A DNA stretch of 64,000 bases. It comes from Rhytidiadelphus loreus. Its lineage: Eukaryota > Streptophyta > Bryopsida > Hypnales > Hylocomiaceae. The DNA lies in contig OX344762.1 of assembly GCA_947034895.1 (NCBI GenBank), positions 29,368,760-29,432,759 of the forward strand, given 5' to 3'. Below are positions 23,608 to 36,346 of the stretch, one piece after another (the first letter of the stretch is position 1; every line of letters begins with the position of its first letter). Both the position numbers and the translations under genes were made by a program. Below the pieces are notes generated by a model. That model did not search any database, had not been told where the DNA came from, and saw nothing but the letters and a program-made list of their open reading frames with translations.

Positions 23608-23819
23608 CCTTACGATAAAACTAGTAGAATAAGCAACCATGCTTCAAGAGGCATTGGTGGGACTTTGGCACACTAAAACATGAACTCACTTTTTGACAAG
23701 AACATTGCTCAAAATCCTCATATTTACGATAGACAATTTTTGTCAATGCAAAGCATCATACTCTTCACTTCAAAACAATATGCACTATGAAGTATGAACA
23801 AAAACTCAATATGTACTAA

Positions 23820-24259
23820 GAGCATCTCCAATCCAACCAGAAACCACCACACCAATGGCATTATGATGGGGCAATTAAAAACAACACGCCCCAATGCAAC
23901 TGGCATTGGTATCTCTTTAATCCTAGCCTTGCTAATGTTTCCTTCTCAAGCTTGGCAATTTGGCAAAATATGGAAAACTCACAAGTTGACTCACACTAGG
24001 GAAGGTTATAATTGTCATACCTTTTCAAGCTTTGCTATGTTTGTCAATAAATTGAAACTACTCTTTTTATGCATGAAAGTTCTATTTTTAATGTAGAAAT
24101 TTTTCCTCTCTTTTTTATAACATTTGCGAAAAAGTCCATATATTTGAGGTTTGGATTGCTAGCTTTGCATTGGTCAATTTTAAAAAAAAAGTCACCTGAA
24201 TGGAATGAGGTCCACCTCTCTCTACTTCAAAATCCCGGTACTGTCACTGGGAGCTGCTT
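23820..24259. mobile_element. L1, PIF/Harbinger-like element
   Basis: GAGCATCTCCAATCC at the left and the inverted GGGAGCTGCTT at the right enclose 440 bp, flanked by the trinucleotide TAA on both sides (23817-23819 and 24260-24262). Termini of the GAGCATCTCCAA type with 3-bp duplications are typical of plant PIF/Harbinger MITEs. ORFs at 23794-24096 are not transposase-like. Confidence 0.75.
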
Positions 24260-24275
24260 TAAGTTAACCCCTTGA

Positions 24276-24734
24276 GAGCAGCTCCAATGCATGAACGGAA
24301 ATAGGGACACCAAGTTGTTAGGAGCGGGGTAGAAAGCGAGGTAGGGCCCGAGCTGGGCCCCTTGCCAGCCTACGCACCTCTACTGCTTAGCCGTGGGGAG
24401 GACCAACAAACGGAGCAAAACGGTAGCAGCAGAAGCTTTGTTGAATTTTTCTCTGGAATCTCTTCCACTCTTCTGGGCGCGCTTCGGGTGAGGTGTTGGG
24501 AAACATCACCAGTTGTCATCATGGTCACAGAATCTCACTTCTCTCAACTTCCGGAGTACTATTCTGGACTCAGCAAAACGCGCTAGAATGCTGGGTCGGT
24601 GCTCTCATTTGTGGAGGCCTGGAAAATGCCGTTGGCTACAGCGGATGCATTGGAGTGCGGTAATTTGCAGAGGGCCGTCACATGACCCGTTTGCACCGTT
24701 CCCGTGCCTGGGCCCGACTGCATTGGAGCTGCTC
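24276..24734. mobile_element. L2, GC-rich PIF/Harbinger-like element
   Basis: GAGCAGCTCCAATGCA and its exact inverted copy TGCATTGGAGCTGCTC bound 459 bp. TGA flanks both sides (24273-24275 and 24735-24737). It lies only 16 bp from L1 and has related ends but a much higher GC interior, so the two are different subfamilies. Overlapping ORFs (24362-24737 plus, 24605-24919 minus) match no known transposase motif I can see. Confidence 0.85.
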
Positions 24735-24739
24735 TGAGA

Positions 24740-26750
24740 CTCGAGCACTGGGCTAGGCAGCAAAGAACACTGACCGCTCTGATGGCGACTGTCCTTCACC
24801 AAAATTATTGACAAATTTCTAGGTCTAGTTTCTGACACCTCGAAAAAACAAACTAAAGCTTCTTCAGTCCTCCACATGCAAAGCTGACACAATGGCAATA
24901 GGACCTTAATAAAGTACACTCTTCCGGCCTACTATATCATCTTCCCTGTCTGCTACATTGACACTTGGAACACGTAGTTACGGGCGTACGGTCTGGTATG
25001 GCGTGCATTATATTATCGTTGAAGTAAGGTAAGATGTCAAACACAATAGTACCACAGAACAACGTTCTCACTTCTGGCACGAATTGCTGTTCAGGGCTTG
25101 CAACCCAAGCGGATAGGTATGAGTACGTTTCTATGAAAATATGTGCAATTAAATTTTCGATTGTTGACCATTTCAAGCAATCAGATAGAAAACTAGAATA
25201 CTGTTGAGACCTCCTGCTTCAAGATTGGTCTGCATTCTTTCGTTTGCACAGGAAAAAAATATAAAATACTACGAAGTCGTCAATAACCACGTCAGCAACT
25301 GAAGCTGGCGCGTACGGCAGCTAATGATGCTTTGGTATAAGTTTTCTTGATTGAAACGTAACTATCCGTTTCGAATAACTGATGAGCTATCACTCAAGAC
25401 TAGCTAACATGCGGTCGACAATGTCTGAAATATAGCACCGAAGTACGTACATTATAGTTAAATAGATCGAGCAGAACGTGGAATAGCTAGACAGTCTGGT
25501 CAGTTGTTGCGATAACGCCAGAGCGCATGTACAGTTTCTGCAGTACAGCACTTGCAACAGTCACTGAATCACTATTATTTTTTATTAATCATCTGGAAAC
25601 CAAGTAAGTACTGATTTATGCAACTGATTTCAAGTTCCAACTGATTTCAAGTACCAATATATCTACACAGATATGACGAGTCTCTCGTGATCAGCTGAAA
25701 GTTTCTGATCGAACGCAGTTGGTAGCAAGTGGTCTGCGTACAGAGATCACTTGGGATTCCTGATTGACGAATAACCGAGATCTGCTCAGCCTGCTAACAC
25801 TAAAACTTTGCACAGTGTTCACATTTGGTAACGGGATTGTTCAGCACACACACGTAATCAAGTTTCGAAGTTATAGTATCGCCTCAAACCTACATCACCG
25901 ACCACCTAAATTCTCTGCCCCGGTCAACTCACTACATGTGACATTATATTGTTTAAGTAGTCACGGACGCTCAATACTTTACAATCCCTAGGGAGGCTCA
26001 TCTTGAACCACATGATGAACCACCGCTTTCAGGATTGAGATATGGGCCAGAAGAATAATTCTGTTTGTCTGTGTTACTTTTTCAAATGCGGACGGAGAGT
26101 TTTCACTGCACGACTGACTCTTCTTTACAAATGAGATTAACTGTAGAAAACAAATTACAGAAAACAACACAAAACAAGGCGAAAGCACGGAATAGTTCCA
26201 CTTTCCGCAGCAGTACTGTCTCCAACCCAGCAATCAGAGCCTTTAACTTGCAGAAACTAGAACCACCTGAATTAATAAGAAATTTCAAAAAGCGAGAACA
26301 ACGACTTTCAAAACGCAACGCTTCGATGTACTCATCACAGTCCATACAACAACCAGCTTCGTATCAATCTAGGGTATGGCACCCTAGCTGGACCCATGCC
26401 AGCTCTCTCTTTGTCCTTTCAAGTCAGTGAAAACCAATCCGCTAGCGGCCGGGAATACAACTGTAGCTCCCTTGCTACATTTTCTCATCGATCGATAGAA
26501 CTCTCCAGAAGCTTTCGTAGTAGGAGCGAAGAAGAAATTCCAGACAACTTCAAAGCATGTCGGCGATTTGCTACCGCTCATCCTGCACAGCACAGTTAGT
26601 CTAGAGATGAGCGCAAGCATAGAATGCCTGCAATTCATGAGGAGAACAGTTTGTTCACAAGTTCGAATCGAGGATTTGCATGTGCAGATTGCATGACATC
26701 ATCTCTTTTGTTGTTTACTACAAACATTCTACAATGCGTGATCAACTACT
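24740..26750. other. GC-richer island, unrecognised gene-like sequence
   Basis: Minus-strand ORFs at 26384-26638 (84 codons) and 26103-26345 (80 codons, containing CDEYIEALRFESRCS and a hydrophobic C-terminal half) overlap, and a plus-strand ORF spans 26065-26430 (121 codons). At least one strand must be spurious in each overlap. I recognise no family. The composition and ORF length make this the best place in the first half of the window to look for transcripts. Confidence 0.3.
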
Positions 26751-27891
26751 TCTCAACGAGAGGTGATAACTACAGTGAGTTATCAAGTATGCATATCACT
26801 TGAATGAACATTGATCATTGAGACCTCATCTCTTGAGTGATGAATTTGTCATTTCATTTTATTCAATGAAGATTGATTACAGAGATTGATATTGATATTG
26901 ATTGTTGTCTTTCTATAGATGAAAATTTTATTTATTATGAATGTGAAGAAGTCTAAGTAGTTTGTTAACTACATTATAAATACTGAGTACTCGGATACTT
27001 CATAAAATATAATGAATAATTTTTGTTCACGAGAATCAAAAAATCTATGTTCATGAATAAAATATTTTTTTGCATGAACTTCAAAGATGCCATTGTGAAG
27101 AATGTTATATTGTGTTACTTATACCAAGGATTATTAAATTATTATATTTGTTGAATAAGGAGCTATGCAATAAGAGGCTACATTGATTCAATTTTAATCT
27201 CTTTAATTTTCATTTTTTTCTTTTTTTAACTCCAACAAGAACCTAATTGAAGGAAGAAAGTAAATGTGGATTTTTAGAACAAAATTAATTGTGGTATGAA
27301 AAGAATTGTCATAAAAATCTTTGTCGTTGCAAGTTTTCATTTTCTTTCTATAACTATTCCTTGAAAAAATGTAAGCACGTCTTGTTCCTAGCAATTTTCT
27401 CTCTCCCTTTGGAAAAATCTAAAGCCATTGATGTGCTTTAAAGAAATTTATTCCCTTTTCCGATGTCATTGATCTTAATTGCACAAAGAAACTAAAACAA
27501 ATGAGATGCGAGTATTAAAGGATGAATTTGAAACATTAGTAGTAGACTAGCTCATTGTACAATGAAGCCTATGTGCTTGCAAGGAAAATAATTGTCTTAA
27601 AAAGGCATCTTTCCCAATCTTTTGACTTCTTTAGGTGATCTTCTCCACATAATCATTCTTGGATAGGTTATCTCTCTTTGCAAGCAATATTTGAAGTTTT
27701 TTGTTTTCAAATGCCATTTTTTAAGTAACATATAGAGTCCTATGATCTATTGTTTTTTTTTATTGTGCAGCATAACTAAGCTCCATATAGAAAGAAATGA
27801 AGAAAAAAATAGAAAGTGAGCCCAAAATGAAATAGAGCACCTCAGGGATTCGTAGAAGTCTTCAATTGTTATTTAATTCTGTAGGAGCCAA
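26751..27891. other. AT-rich intergenic DNA
   Basis: No gene, defined repeat end or unusual structure was found. Confidence 0.6.
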
Positions 27892-28546
27892 CACTACTAG
27901 GAAATGATATCCAAGTCAACAAAAATTGATTAACATTTTTTTGTTATTTGGCATATTGTATTGATCATTTTAACAATTTTTTTGTTGATTTGGTATAAGT
28001 TAACAATGTGGTCATTGTTCATTTTGACAAGCTTTTTATACAAATGGGGTGGTAGAAGGTAGAACAAACTATATGGGATATGTGAACTACTCACACTCTT
28101 AATTCACATATCCCATATGATTTGTTCTACCTTTTATCATAAGGTTTTGTTCTACCTTCTACCACCCCATTTGTATAAAGAGTTTGCCTTCTCCTCTCTT
28201 TTATCACCGAAGTTACCTCTCTTCTATCACCAAGTCAAAATAAACTTGTCTCCTTTTTTCTAATTAAAATTTAAAAAATTAATTTGATTCTCCTATCTAC
28301 ATGGCAGTTTTTGCCTATGTGACATTCTATACAGGGCCAATTTTTGGTTTGCCATGTGACGGTCATTTATTGAGCAAATTTATAAATGAATTATTATTTT
28401 ATTTTTTTGACTTGACCACCGTAACAAAATGGACAACAATTTTTTGTTAAGTATTGTCCAAGACAATGCGATCGACGAGGACACAAACGACATCAACACT
28501 TTTTTGTCGATTTTTTATTATGGTGGTCACTATTTTTCTACTAGTG
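27892..28546. mobile_element. non-autonomous CACTA element
   Basis: CACTACTAGGAAATGAT at the left and the inverted ATTTTTCTACTAGTG at the right bound 655 bp. CAA flanks both ends (27889-27891 and 28547-28549), the 3-bp duplication expected of CACTA (CMC/EnSpm). The interior carries a large imperfect palindrome at 28037-28183. There is no transposase ORF; the 64-codon ORF at 28429-28623 runs out of the element. Confidence 0.9.
28037..28183. promoter_or_regulatory. palindrome with divergent TATA-like modules
   Basis: The left arm, read on the minus strand, and the right arm, read on the plus strand, both give CTTCTACCACCCCATTTGTA then TAAA, so TATA-like boxes point outward on both sides. The centre holds a CATATCCCATATGAT-like inverted pair. 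A related pair is seen at 6120-6200 and 6390-6470, and a single module at about 30640-30710. A promoter role is inference from sequence form only; it could equally be a structural hairpin. Confidence 0.45.
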
Positions 28547-28549
28547 CAA

Positions 28550-30912
28550 TTGTCTATTGTTTTGTATCATGCTTGAAATTTAGTCATTTTGATACTATTT
28601 TCAAAGGTAGTCAATCAACTTAATGCATGTAGAAGAAGATTTTGTGATATTATGTCTGATTAGTCAATATGCAACACTATGTGTAGTGTTTGGAGGTGAA
28701 TTGGGAGAGCTAAGGTTTGGCAATTTGTATGCTCAAATTTTATGATAGCTATATAATTATGATTTTGTGGTCTCTATTATTTTTGTTGTTAAGTAATGCT
28801 TTCTAATTTACATATTTTTATATTTCTCAATGTTTTTCTCTTCATCTACAAACAATTTCAAAAACCAAAAGGAAACAAAGAAGAAGAAGGAGATATGAGA
28901 TTGAAGAAAAAATTATTGAAGAAAAAATTGTTGAAGAGATTAGGATTTAGGATTGAATGTAAAAGTTTTACATTCAATGGAAAAATGGATAGTGCACACT
29001 CCTTTCAAAATTTGTATAAAATTTTTACAACTAATGAAAAATTGACACATATAACCTTCTTGTAAATTTGTGTGGTTTTTATAGTTTTTAACATGGTTTG
29101 TTACTATCACCTCAAAAGAGGCAGTAACTACTTGTATACTATGACTATGAAGTAAGAAGAAACTTACAAAAATTCAAAATAATAATTTTTAAAATAATTT
29201 TTTATAGAATATATTCTTATCTATAGAACGGTCTTGTTTTGAGAGCAAATAAAACATCTTTTTGGAAAAAAAACTTATAAGAATCATTTTAAAATTCAAT
29301 TTTATAAAAAATGTCCACATAGTTTTAATTTTTTGTTAAAACAATCTCATTGTTGATTGACAAGTTTCAATTTCTTCTTAGAATTATTAATGATTTTGGT
29401 TTTCTTTTCATTGTCATTGTGTATCTATACCTACTTGAAATTTTTTAAAGAATGAATTTTTTCCAAGATTCTAAACTCTAAAGTCAATTCTTCCAATTCT
29501 CCACCAAAAAAATCTTTTGCCTATAAAATTTGTAGTGCAATATTTCACGTTAAGAAGATTAAAAATCTGAAAATCTAATATAGAAAAGAGCCAAAAAAAA
29601 GTTAATTTTTGTTTTTCTAAACATACTATATTATAGAAAGTGAAGCAAAAGTGGAAGGGGCAACGTATGAAAAGTCAACACAATTGTCTATAGCTAAAAG
29701 GTATATACTATATAGTAGTAGTTGAGAGTATAGTGCTAAGTATACTGTGAATTTGATTTTGCCATAGATAGATTCTTGGTGTTAAAAGGTATATTTTAAT
29801 AAAGATCAATGCAACAATATTGAATTGTCAATTATGGTGATCAATAGTTGTGAATATATGTCAATGTAGATGGTTGGATGAACCTTCTTATTTACAATGA
29901 TTAATTGTTGATTGAATGATTTTGTTTAAAAATGTGAGATTAGAATTGATGTATGCAAGCATGACTATATTGACTACCTTTTGCATATTATTGATGACAT
30001 GGTCATGCACCCTCAATGCAACATAATTTAAAGTTATAAAGATTTTTAAGATGTGGTGTACCATAATGATAACAAGGTGAGAATTACAAAATGTAATGTT
30101 GTAGGAAATTGTTGTATGCAAATTAGAGGCATTGAAATTTATATATCTAACTCCCCAAAGCTTGATTTCTTCATACTTCTGCTATGCACTTGCCTGATTG
30201 TGAACTTTAAATATATATGTTTGAAGTTTCACATGCATCATTAAATATCACAATATTCATCTTTCAAGATACATAGGGCTAAATTCCTAGGAATTTTTTG
30301 GTTGGGAAAGGTGAAGAGGTCTTTATAATGAAAGTTCATTGTTCTTCATCAATCTTCAAAGTTTACGGGATATTTGAAGCAAGGTGAGAGATCAAAGAAA
30401 AAACAAAGTAATTGTGTTTATATAAGAACTTTAGATCTCATTTAAGAATTGTAAATCAACTTTTTACAAAATAAAATAAACTAAGAAAATGTGGGAAATC
30501 AAGTTAAGTTTGACCTCCAAAAATCTGTTTGTGATTTGGAGTCTATGATAGAAAGTTATCAAAGTCTAAAGTTCAATTGTGAAAATAATTAGTACATTAT
30601 CTTGACTTGACTATGAGCGGTTGAGCTCTTTCATGTCATTATTTACATATCCCTCATGTATTGTTGTTCCTCCTACCTCTCCACTTCTATAAAAAAAACT
30701 TACCCTCTCCATAAAAATCAATATTTACATGACTTGTAAAGATATGTAAGATTGTGAAGGACAATAAGGCCACATGTAAGGTGCCTATATTTTGAAATTC
30801 TTGATAAATTTATTAATTTTAAAAGTGTTTGTCTGCCAAACAACTTTTCTTGACTTAATTAATTATTTGGCAAGAAATATCAACCCTGAAAGCTAGGTAC
30901 GGTACATGTTAG
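28550..30912. other. AT-rich intergenic DNA
   Basis: No gene is recognised. The 89-codon ORF at 28796-29065 is Lys-rich and without motifs. A single copy of the CACTA-internal TATA module (CTACCTCTCCACTTCTATAA) lies at about 30670-30690. Confidence 0.55.
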
Positions 30913-31605
30913 CCCCTAAAAGATCCAAAGGCATTTTTTAGGCACCTCACTAAAAACGGAATTTTTATTTTTTTTTCTTTCAAATTTTCACACAACATGT
31001 AGTTAGGAGTAGCTTTGAAGTGTAACAATTTTTATAACTTTTGACTACATGGTTTTGCATGTAGTCAAAAGTTATAACCATGTAGTCAAAAGTTATAAAA
31101 ATTATTGGATGTAAATTGTTTATTACAACATTATATTACAACCATTAGAATTGGAATTTTTCAGTTCCATAACTAAAATCTTAACAATTTAGTATTTTTA
31201 ATCATACTCTATTTTTTTCTACTTACTATTTTTTTCAAGCACGAATATGAAGATTTTTGTTAAAAGAATTTATGTGTATTTCTAACTTATTTCTTCAAGA
31301 TATTATTGAGAATAACAAGTTATAGGATCTACACATTTTCATGTAAAAGTTTGAAAGATGAAACCTAAGTATTTGAGGAAAGTTGAACATACTTCTTTTT
31401 GACATTCAAGTATCATGATTTTGCAATTGATAAGGTTTCTTATACAAAAAATTTAGAAGAAGGTAAACTCTAATAAATTAATTTAAGGATCCTTTTGTTG
31501 AATTTGTTAAAAAATAAATATAGATGAAGTTTTAGCCTTGTTTTGCATTTGAGTATTTTGAAGCAGTTTTGGGCCTATAACATTTGAATTCACTTAGAGG
31601 TTAAA
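30913..31605. mobile_element. I2, diverged I-family element
   Basis: The left edge TTAGCCCCTAAAAGATCC resembles the I-family end, followed by collinear blocks (AGGCACCTCACTAAAAACGG, CACACAACATGTAG, then AACATTA...ACAACCATTAGAATTGG). A possible right end, CTTAGAGGTTAA, is near 31595. This copy provides a second empty site at CACTA for the H- insertion. Confidence 0.55.
31025..31104. repeat. perfect inverted repeat inside I2
   Basis: A 26-nt arm containing ATAACTTTTGACTACATGG is repeated inverted downstream as CCATGTAGTCAAAAGTTAT, and a third copy of GTAGTCAAAAGTTATAA sits in the loop. Neither I1 nor I3 has the inversion, so it is a local rearrangement. Confidence 0.85.
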
Positions 31606-32771
31606 AAATATGGCCCAAAATCAATCTTTACAAAGACTAAAGATTAAAAAAATAGTCTAATTTGATTATAACTAATTTGAATATAAATAATATTACCTTA
31701 AGTGTTGTCCCAAATTCTAATGAATAGTCCTATATTCTACCATAGGTGTCATCATTTCATTTGCATGCATAGTATTCTCTTGGAGTTGATCCAAAACCTA
31801 TTTTTACTTTCAATTAACTTGTAGAGTCCTAAGGAAAAAATATCATAAAAAAAACACTCAAAAACATCCTTTTTTAATGCAAACTTACAACAAAACATTT
31901 AAACATTAGTTTCTTTTGCATATCCAATTGTAGGATCTTGCACTAGACCATTATGTAAATGTCTACAAGAGATTTTATAAAATTTGACTGTAATAATTAC
32001 AAGATATAAGTGTTTAAAGTGAAGAAAAAGAGTTTTTTTGTTCTTAGCCTAATTAGATTATAAGACTTTGAATCCTTTTTACTTAAAATTTTTGTACAAC
32101 AAATTGTAAATTAGAATATTTTTGTGTTAAAGAACTGATTTGAAAGTTTGGAGGGAAATAATCATCTCTGGGCACCCCCACCCCATTTTCATTCTTTGAA
32201 AAATTGTTGAGTCAAAGTAGGTACAAAATAGAAGCCAAAATTGAATTGTTGATGGCTCTAAGATGGAATTGAAACACACTAATTCCAATGGTGAGATTGT
32301 TCTAAGAATCAAACTAAACCATGTACAACTTCTTTTTTTACATTGCTAAGATTGCTTGCAAAACAAAAAGCTTCAGAACTTTCACATCACTTATTCAAAT
32401 GGAATGAATCAAATCTTTCCAAATAGACAAAAAAAAACTATTTCAGATTTTTGTTTGTTTGCCCATCCTTGCCTATTTTGGGCTTATTATGGTATAGCTT
32501 TTGTTCACGAGCATTGATCAAAATAAAAATTATATTCTTAGAAAGCTAATCAGTTTTTTTATTTTGAAGAAAAGTTTCAAAAAATCTTTCAAAATTTGAA
32601 ATCATAGATACTTGCTCAAAGTTTCTTGAAGGAACTTTGAGGACTTTAGGTGTTAAAGATAATAGACATTCTACTGATAAAACTAGTAGTGATATTATTG
32701 CTCATTGGTCTTCAAAATCTCACAAAATCATTAAATATTAAATAAATGCACCATTTTGAGCTTGTTAATCC
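31606..32771. other. AT-rich intergenic DNA
   Basis: No gene or clear element end was found. The short minus-strand ORF at 32127-32312 has no motif. Confidence 0.55.
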
Positions 32772-33213
32772 TATGGTTGCTATTATGTGAGCTTAGGATC
32801 TTGAGCCCATGAGCATAGAAGTTTGTCTCCTATGTAAGTGACTTGTGCATCGTTCCCAAAGGATCTCCCTCGTAGTTTCTTCAAAATTCCGGGTATAAAA
32901 ATACGGAAAAAGGCACCTTCTATAGTTATAGGCTTGGTTATAGGATGTTTATATTATAGGTGCCTAATTATATGATAGGTGTCTATGTTATAAGCACCTT
33001 CTATGGTTATAGGATATTCATGTTATAGGTGTCTATGTTATAGGCACCTACTCTAATTATAGGTGTCTATGTTATAGGCACCTGCTATAGTTATAGGTTG
33101 TTTATATTATAAATATGTATGTTATAGACAATTTCAATAGTTGTAGAGTACCTGTGTGCCTAGGCTCAAGGCTCATAGGCTCACATTTCTAGGCTCACAT
33201 ACTAGCACCGTTG
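32772..33213. mobile_element. G1, TIR element with 10-bp target duplication
   Basis: Ends TATGGTTGCTATTATGTGAG and the inverted CTCACATACTAGCACCGTTG bound 442 bp. The exact 10-bp duplication TTGTTAATCC flanks them (32762-32771 and 33214-33223). The interior is a minisatellite of ATAGGTGTCTATGTTATAGG units at about 32920-33125. The long duplication suggests a Mutator-like element. Confidence 0.9.
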
Positions 33214-33223
33214 TTGTTAATCC

Positions 33224-35436
33224 ATCTTCTCTTGTTCCTATCTCCCATATACTTTCATGTCGACATTCTTTCATCTTGAAAATGTTGAGAATGGAGTTAT
33301 TTCTTAATTTATTTAAATTGGGTTCAAAAATTGCATGCTAAAATAATCTAAAATCTCCATTTGACTTCCAATAAGAGACAACAAAACTTTCAATAGTTTC
33401 ATAATAGAAAAATATTCAATTGCTTAATTATTTGGTCCATTTTAGATTGTCTTATCATATTATTGGTTTCCTTGACTACTGGTAGTAAGGAAGAGAACCA
33501 AATGCAATAACTTCACATTGCATGTACTTAATTCTTACATTGATACCTTAAGTTAAGTTGTTTGTTTTGTTTGTTTTGTTTGATACCATGAGATCTATAA
33601 AACCATGAGGCACTAAGGTGTCTAGTGGCCTTCTTGGTACTATTGGAAAGCTATTCATAAGGAGGATTTTATGGACTTTGTTTCATGGCAATTGAACCTA
33701 TGGTATGAAAGTTATTGAATTTCAAAGTTTTTATGAATTAGAAAATTGAATTTAATGATCCTTTATTTTGAAAAAAACATAACTTGCACATCTCTTGTTC
33801 AAATGCCACAAAACAAAGTCCTTGCACTCCTTTGTGCATAAAGCTTTCTATTCATATGAAGAACACAAACTCTCACACCACAACAAAGCCCATGCACTCC
33901 TTCATGCATAAAAATATTGAATTTCAAAGTTTTTAGAAATTAGAAAATTATTTTTACTTACCTTTTGGTTGTAGCAACAACACAAGGCACTCTACTCCAT
34001 ACCTTAAAATGCGTTGTTTGTTTTGTTTGTTACGTTGAGATCTCCTAGACTATTCATCTACCACTCACATTCTTAATACTATCAAAAAGCTCTATGCAAG
34101 GAAGGATGCACAGGCTTTGTTTCGTAGTGTTTGGACATATTGTGTAAAAGTTAGTGAATTTCAAGATTATTTTAATTAGAAAATTAGAAAATTGCTTTTA
34201 CTTACATTTTGGTTGTGCCAACGGCAGTACGGCACAAGGCACACTAGTTTGAACGACTAAAAGCAAGATTTTTTTTTAACTCTGTGAATTATTCTACAGT
34301 TGAGTACTAAAAGCTTACAAACTGCATTTTGAAGCCATTCAATTTTTTTGGTACAATGTGCATTATAATTGGTATTTTTGTGGTAAGTATAATTATCATT
34401 GCATCCTTACGCAATCCCAATCAACCATAACAAGCATCTCCAAAAAAAGTTCAAAATTCCATCTATAGAAATTTCAATATTGGGTGACTATATCCAAATT
34501 TTATAAAATAGATATCTCTTTATTGTTATTAGATTTTTCTATTTGTATCTCACATAGTAACTAATTTCTTACATTTGAGCGTGATTGTACAATCACTTTG
34601 CCAAAATCAAGTTAAAATATAGAGATATTCATTTCTTCAAAGTTTGAGTCGTACAACACTTTTCATTGAACTCTTCATTGATCATCTTTTTGTTACTTAA
34701 GGGGGGGGGGGGCAATATGAAAGATGTGCATATGGATGTTCTCTACATATCCATACAATTGATTAAAAAAAATTCATCACCAATTGTGTTCAATAAAATG
34801 TTATGTAAAACCACAAAAATTGACTTTAAAAGTTCACCAAAAACAGAATTTTGCTTTCTTGAAATTGGAATTTGGTATGCTTGATTGGGATTGGGTAAGA
34901 ATTGAGTGATAATTATGCAAGACAAAAAAAAGCCAATTTTATTCCATATTATGTATAAATCTTTGAATGATACCAAAAGGCAGTTTGTCAGTTTTCAGTA
35001 CCCGACTGTACAGTACTGTGCATGCTTTGAGTTTTATTAGTTCAAGGTAAGAACTGTCAATCACAATAGACAATAGAACCTCAAACAAATGAACCTTCAA
35101 TTTGAGTGGCCACAAAAATGTACCAACTTCTTCGACTTAAGAATTACTCCGTACCATTCAACAGCTTTGGATACTTCGCACGAAGACTCGAATAATGTAG
35201 AATTCCGTACATTTGAGGGCTCCACTTCCGTATCACCCTTTGTGGACGGTTTCCAATTTGCAATGAATTGAAGCAGAGCATATCAAAATCAATTCCAAGG
35301 TGAAGGTACAACATGACTTTGCAGATTTGGTCCCTCAGAAGTTCCATTTACTTTGCAAGTAATTGGCCATCCATTTGCACATGAAGAATTTAGAAAAATC
35401 TAGACATGATATCTTGCACTAGAATTACAGAACACC
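33224..35436. other. AT-rich DNA with an imperfect duplication
   Basis: The segment 33540-33740, starting with repeated TTTGTTTTG and followed by a GAGATCT block and GAATTTCAAAG near its end, is repeated in diverged form at 34010-34200. Both copies are followed by TTACTTAC(C/A)TTTTGGTTG and CAAGGCAC. A 13-bp or longer G homopolymer lies at about 34681-34693. No gene is recognised; the overlapping ORFs near 34666-35347 have no motif. Confidence 0.5.
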
Positions 35437-35438
35437 TA

Positions 35439-35672
35439 CACTAAATAGTAAATTAGGCTGCCCCACACTAATTTCTTGACATTGGATACTATATAAAAAT
35501 TTACTATTACTGCACAAAATGCACAAGCTACTTTTGAATAAAGTATTATTGTAATTGGGACTCATGAACCTCCATGTCTACAAATGGAAGTATTTGTAGA
35601 AGTATTTGTTAACTTTGATGTCTTCTTAAGTAACTTTTTTGGCATAAGGCAACCTTATTTCACTATTTAGTG
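35439..35672. mobile_element. TA-flanked MITE with CACTAAAT ends
   Basis: CACTAAATAGTAAATTAGG and the inverted CCTTATTTCACTATTTAGTG enclose 234 bp. TA flanks both sides (35437-35438 and 35673-35674). The ends look like CACTA, but the 2-bp TA duplication and length fit a Tc1/mariner or Stowaway-type MITE. A related element is at 42038-42315. Confidence 0.8.
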
Positions 35673-35674
35673 TA

Positions 35675-36286
35675 GTGATCAAGCTAATCACGTTAGTCAT
35701 GAATAAATAAATTGTTTTTTCAACATACTTAAATATACTTCATTGTTTTGTATAGCTCCTACAACAAGCTCCTTAAAATATTCATCATTCACCTAGTGGA
35801 TGTTAGAGCCCTTAGGGTTTCAAAGTCATGTATAAATTAAAAAGATTTGGAGTTACCTTATGTCAACAACTTAATTTTTGTGACATAGTATAACATCTAT
35901 ATCATTATACAAAGTCAAAGTTCTCCCATGCTTGTATAATAAAGAATACAAGGAACTTAGTGTTTCAGGATCAAATGATGAAGAATTTTTTTCTAATGTT
36001 GGCTTCAATGCAATAGTGGTTCAAAAAGTTTCAATTTCAAGTGCACACTTCATCCCAAAACACCGCTCGGGATCAAAAGTGTCCTCACATAGTTCCAATT
36101 CTAATTCAAAGTGTACTAACTTTCACATTCGATGTCCAAATTCAATAAAAACTTGTTGGAAAATTTGCGCTCTCTCTTCTAGTTTGTGTGGTAAAATTTT
36201 GAGATCAATCCAAGATGTTTAGATTTTTTCTAAACCAATCAAAGTTCACAGGTTCAATTTGAGTTCACCAAACCGCATTTGATTGA
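35675..36286. other. AT-rich spacer
   Basis: A 96-codon plus-strand ORF at 35932-36222 contains a Ser-rich stretch (KVSSHSSNSNSK) and no recognisable domain. I do not call it a gene. Confidence 0.4.
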
Positions 36287-36346
36287 CAAGTTGGATTGAC
36301 AAAGAGTCCAATTATTGTGATAAAATTGGATTGTCAATCCAACTTG
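36287..36346. repeat. 60-nt hairpin
   Basis: CAAGTTGGATTGACAA (36287-36302) pairs perfectly with TTGTCAATCCAACTTG (36331-36346). An inner TCCAAT/ATTGGA pair extends the stem. Confidence 0.9.

Noticed and set aside
28037..28183. A miRNA precursor
   Set aside because: The palindrome is long and has a partly duplicated arm. Without small-RNA data it is better described as a transposon-internal inverted repeat.
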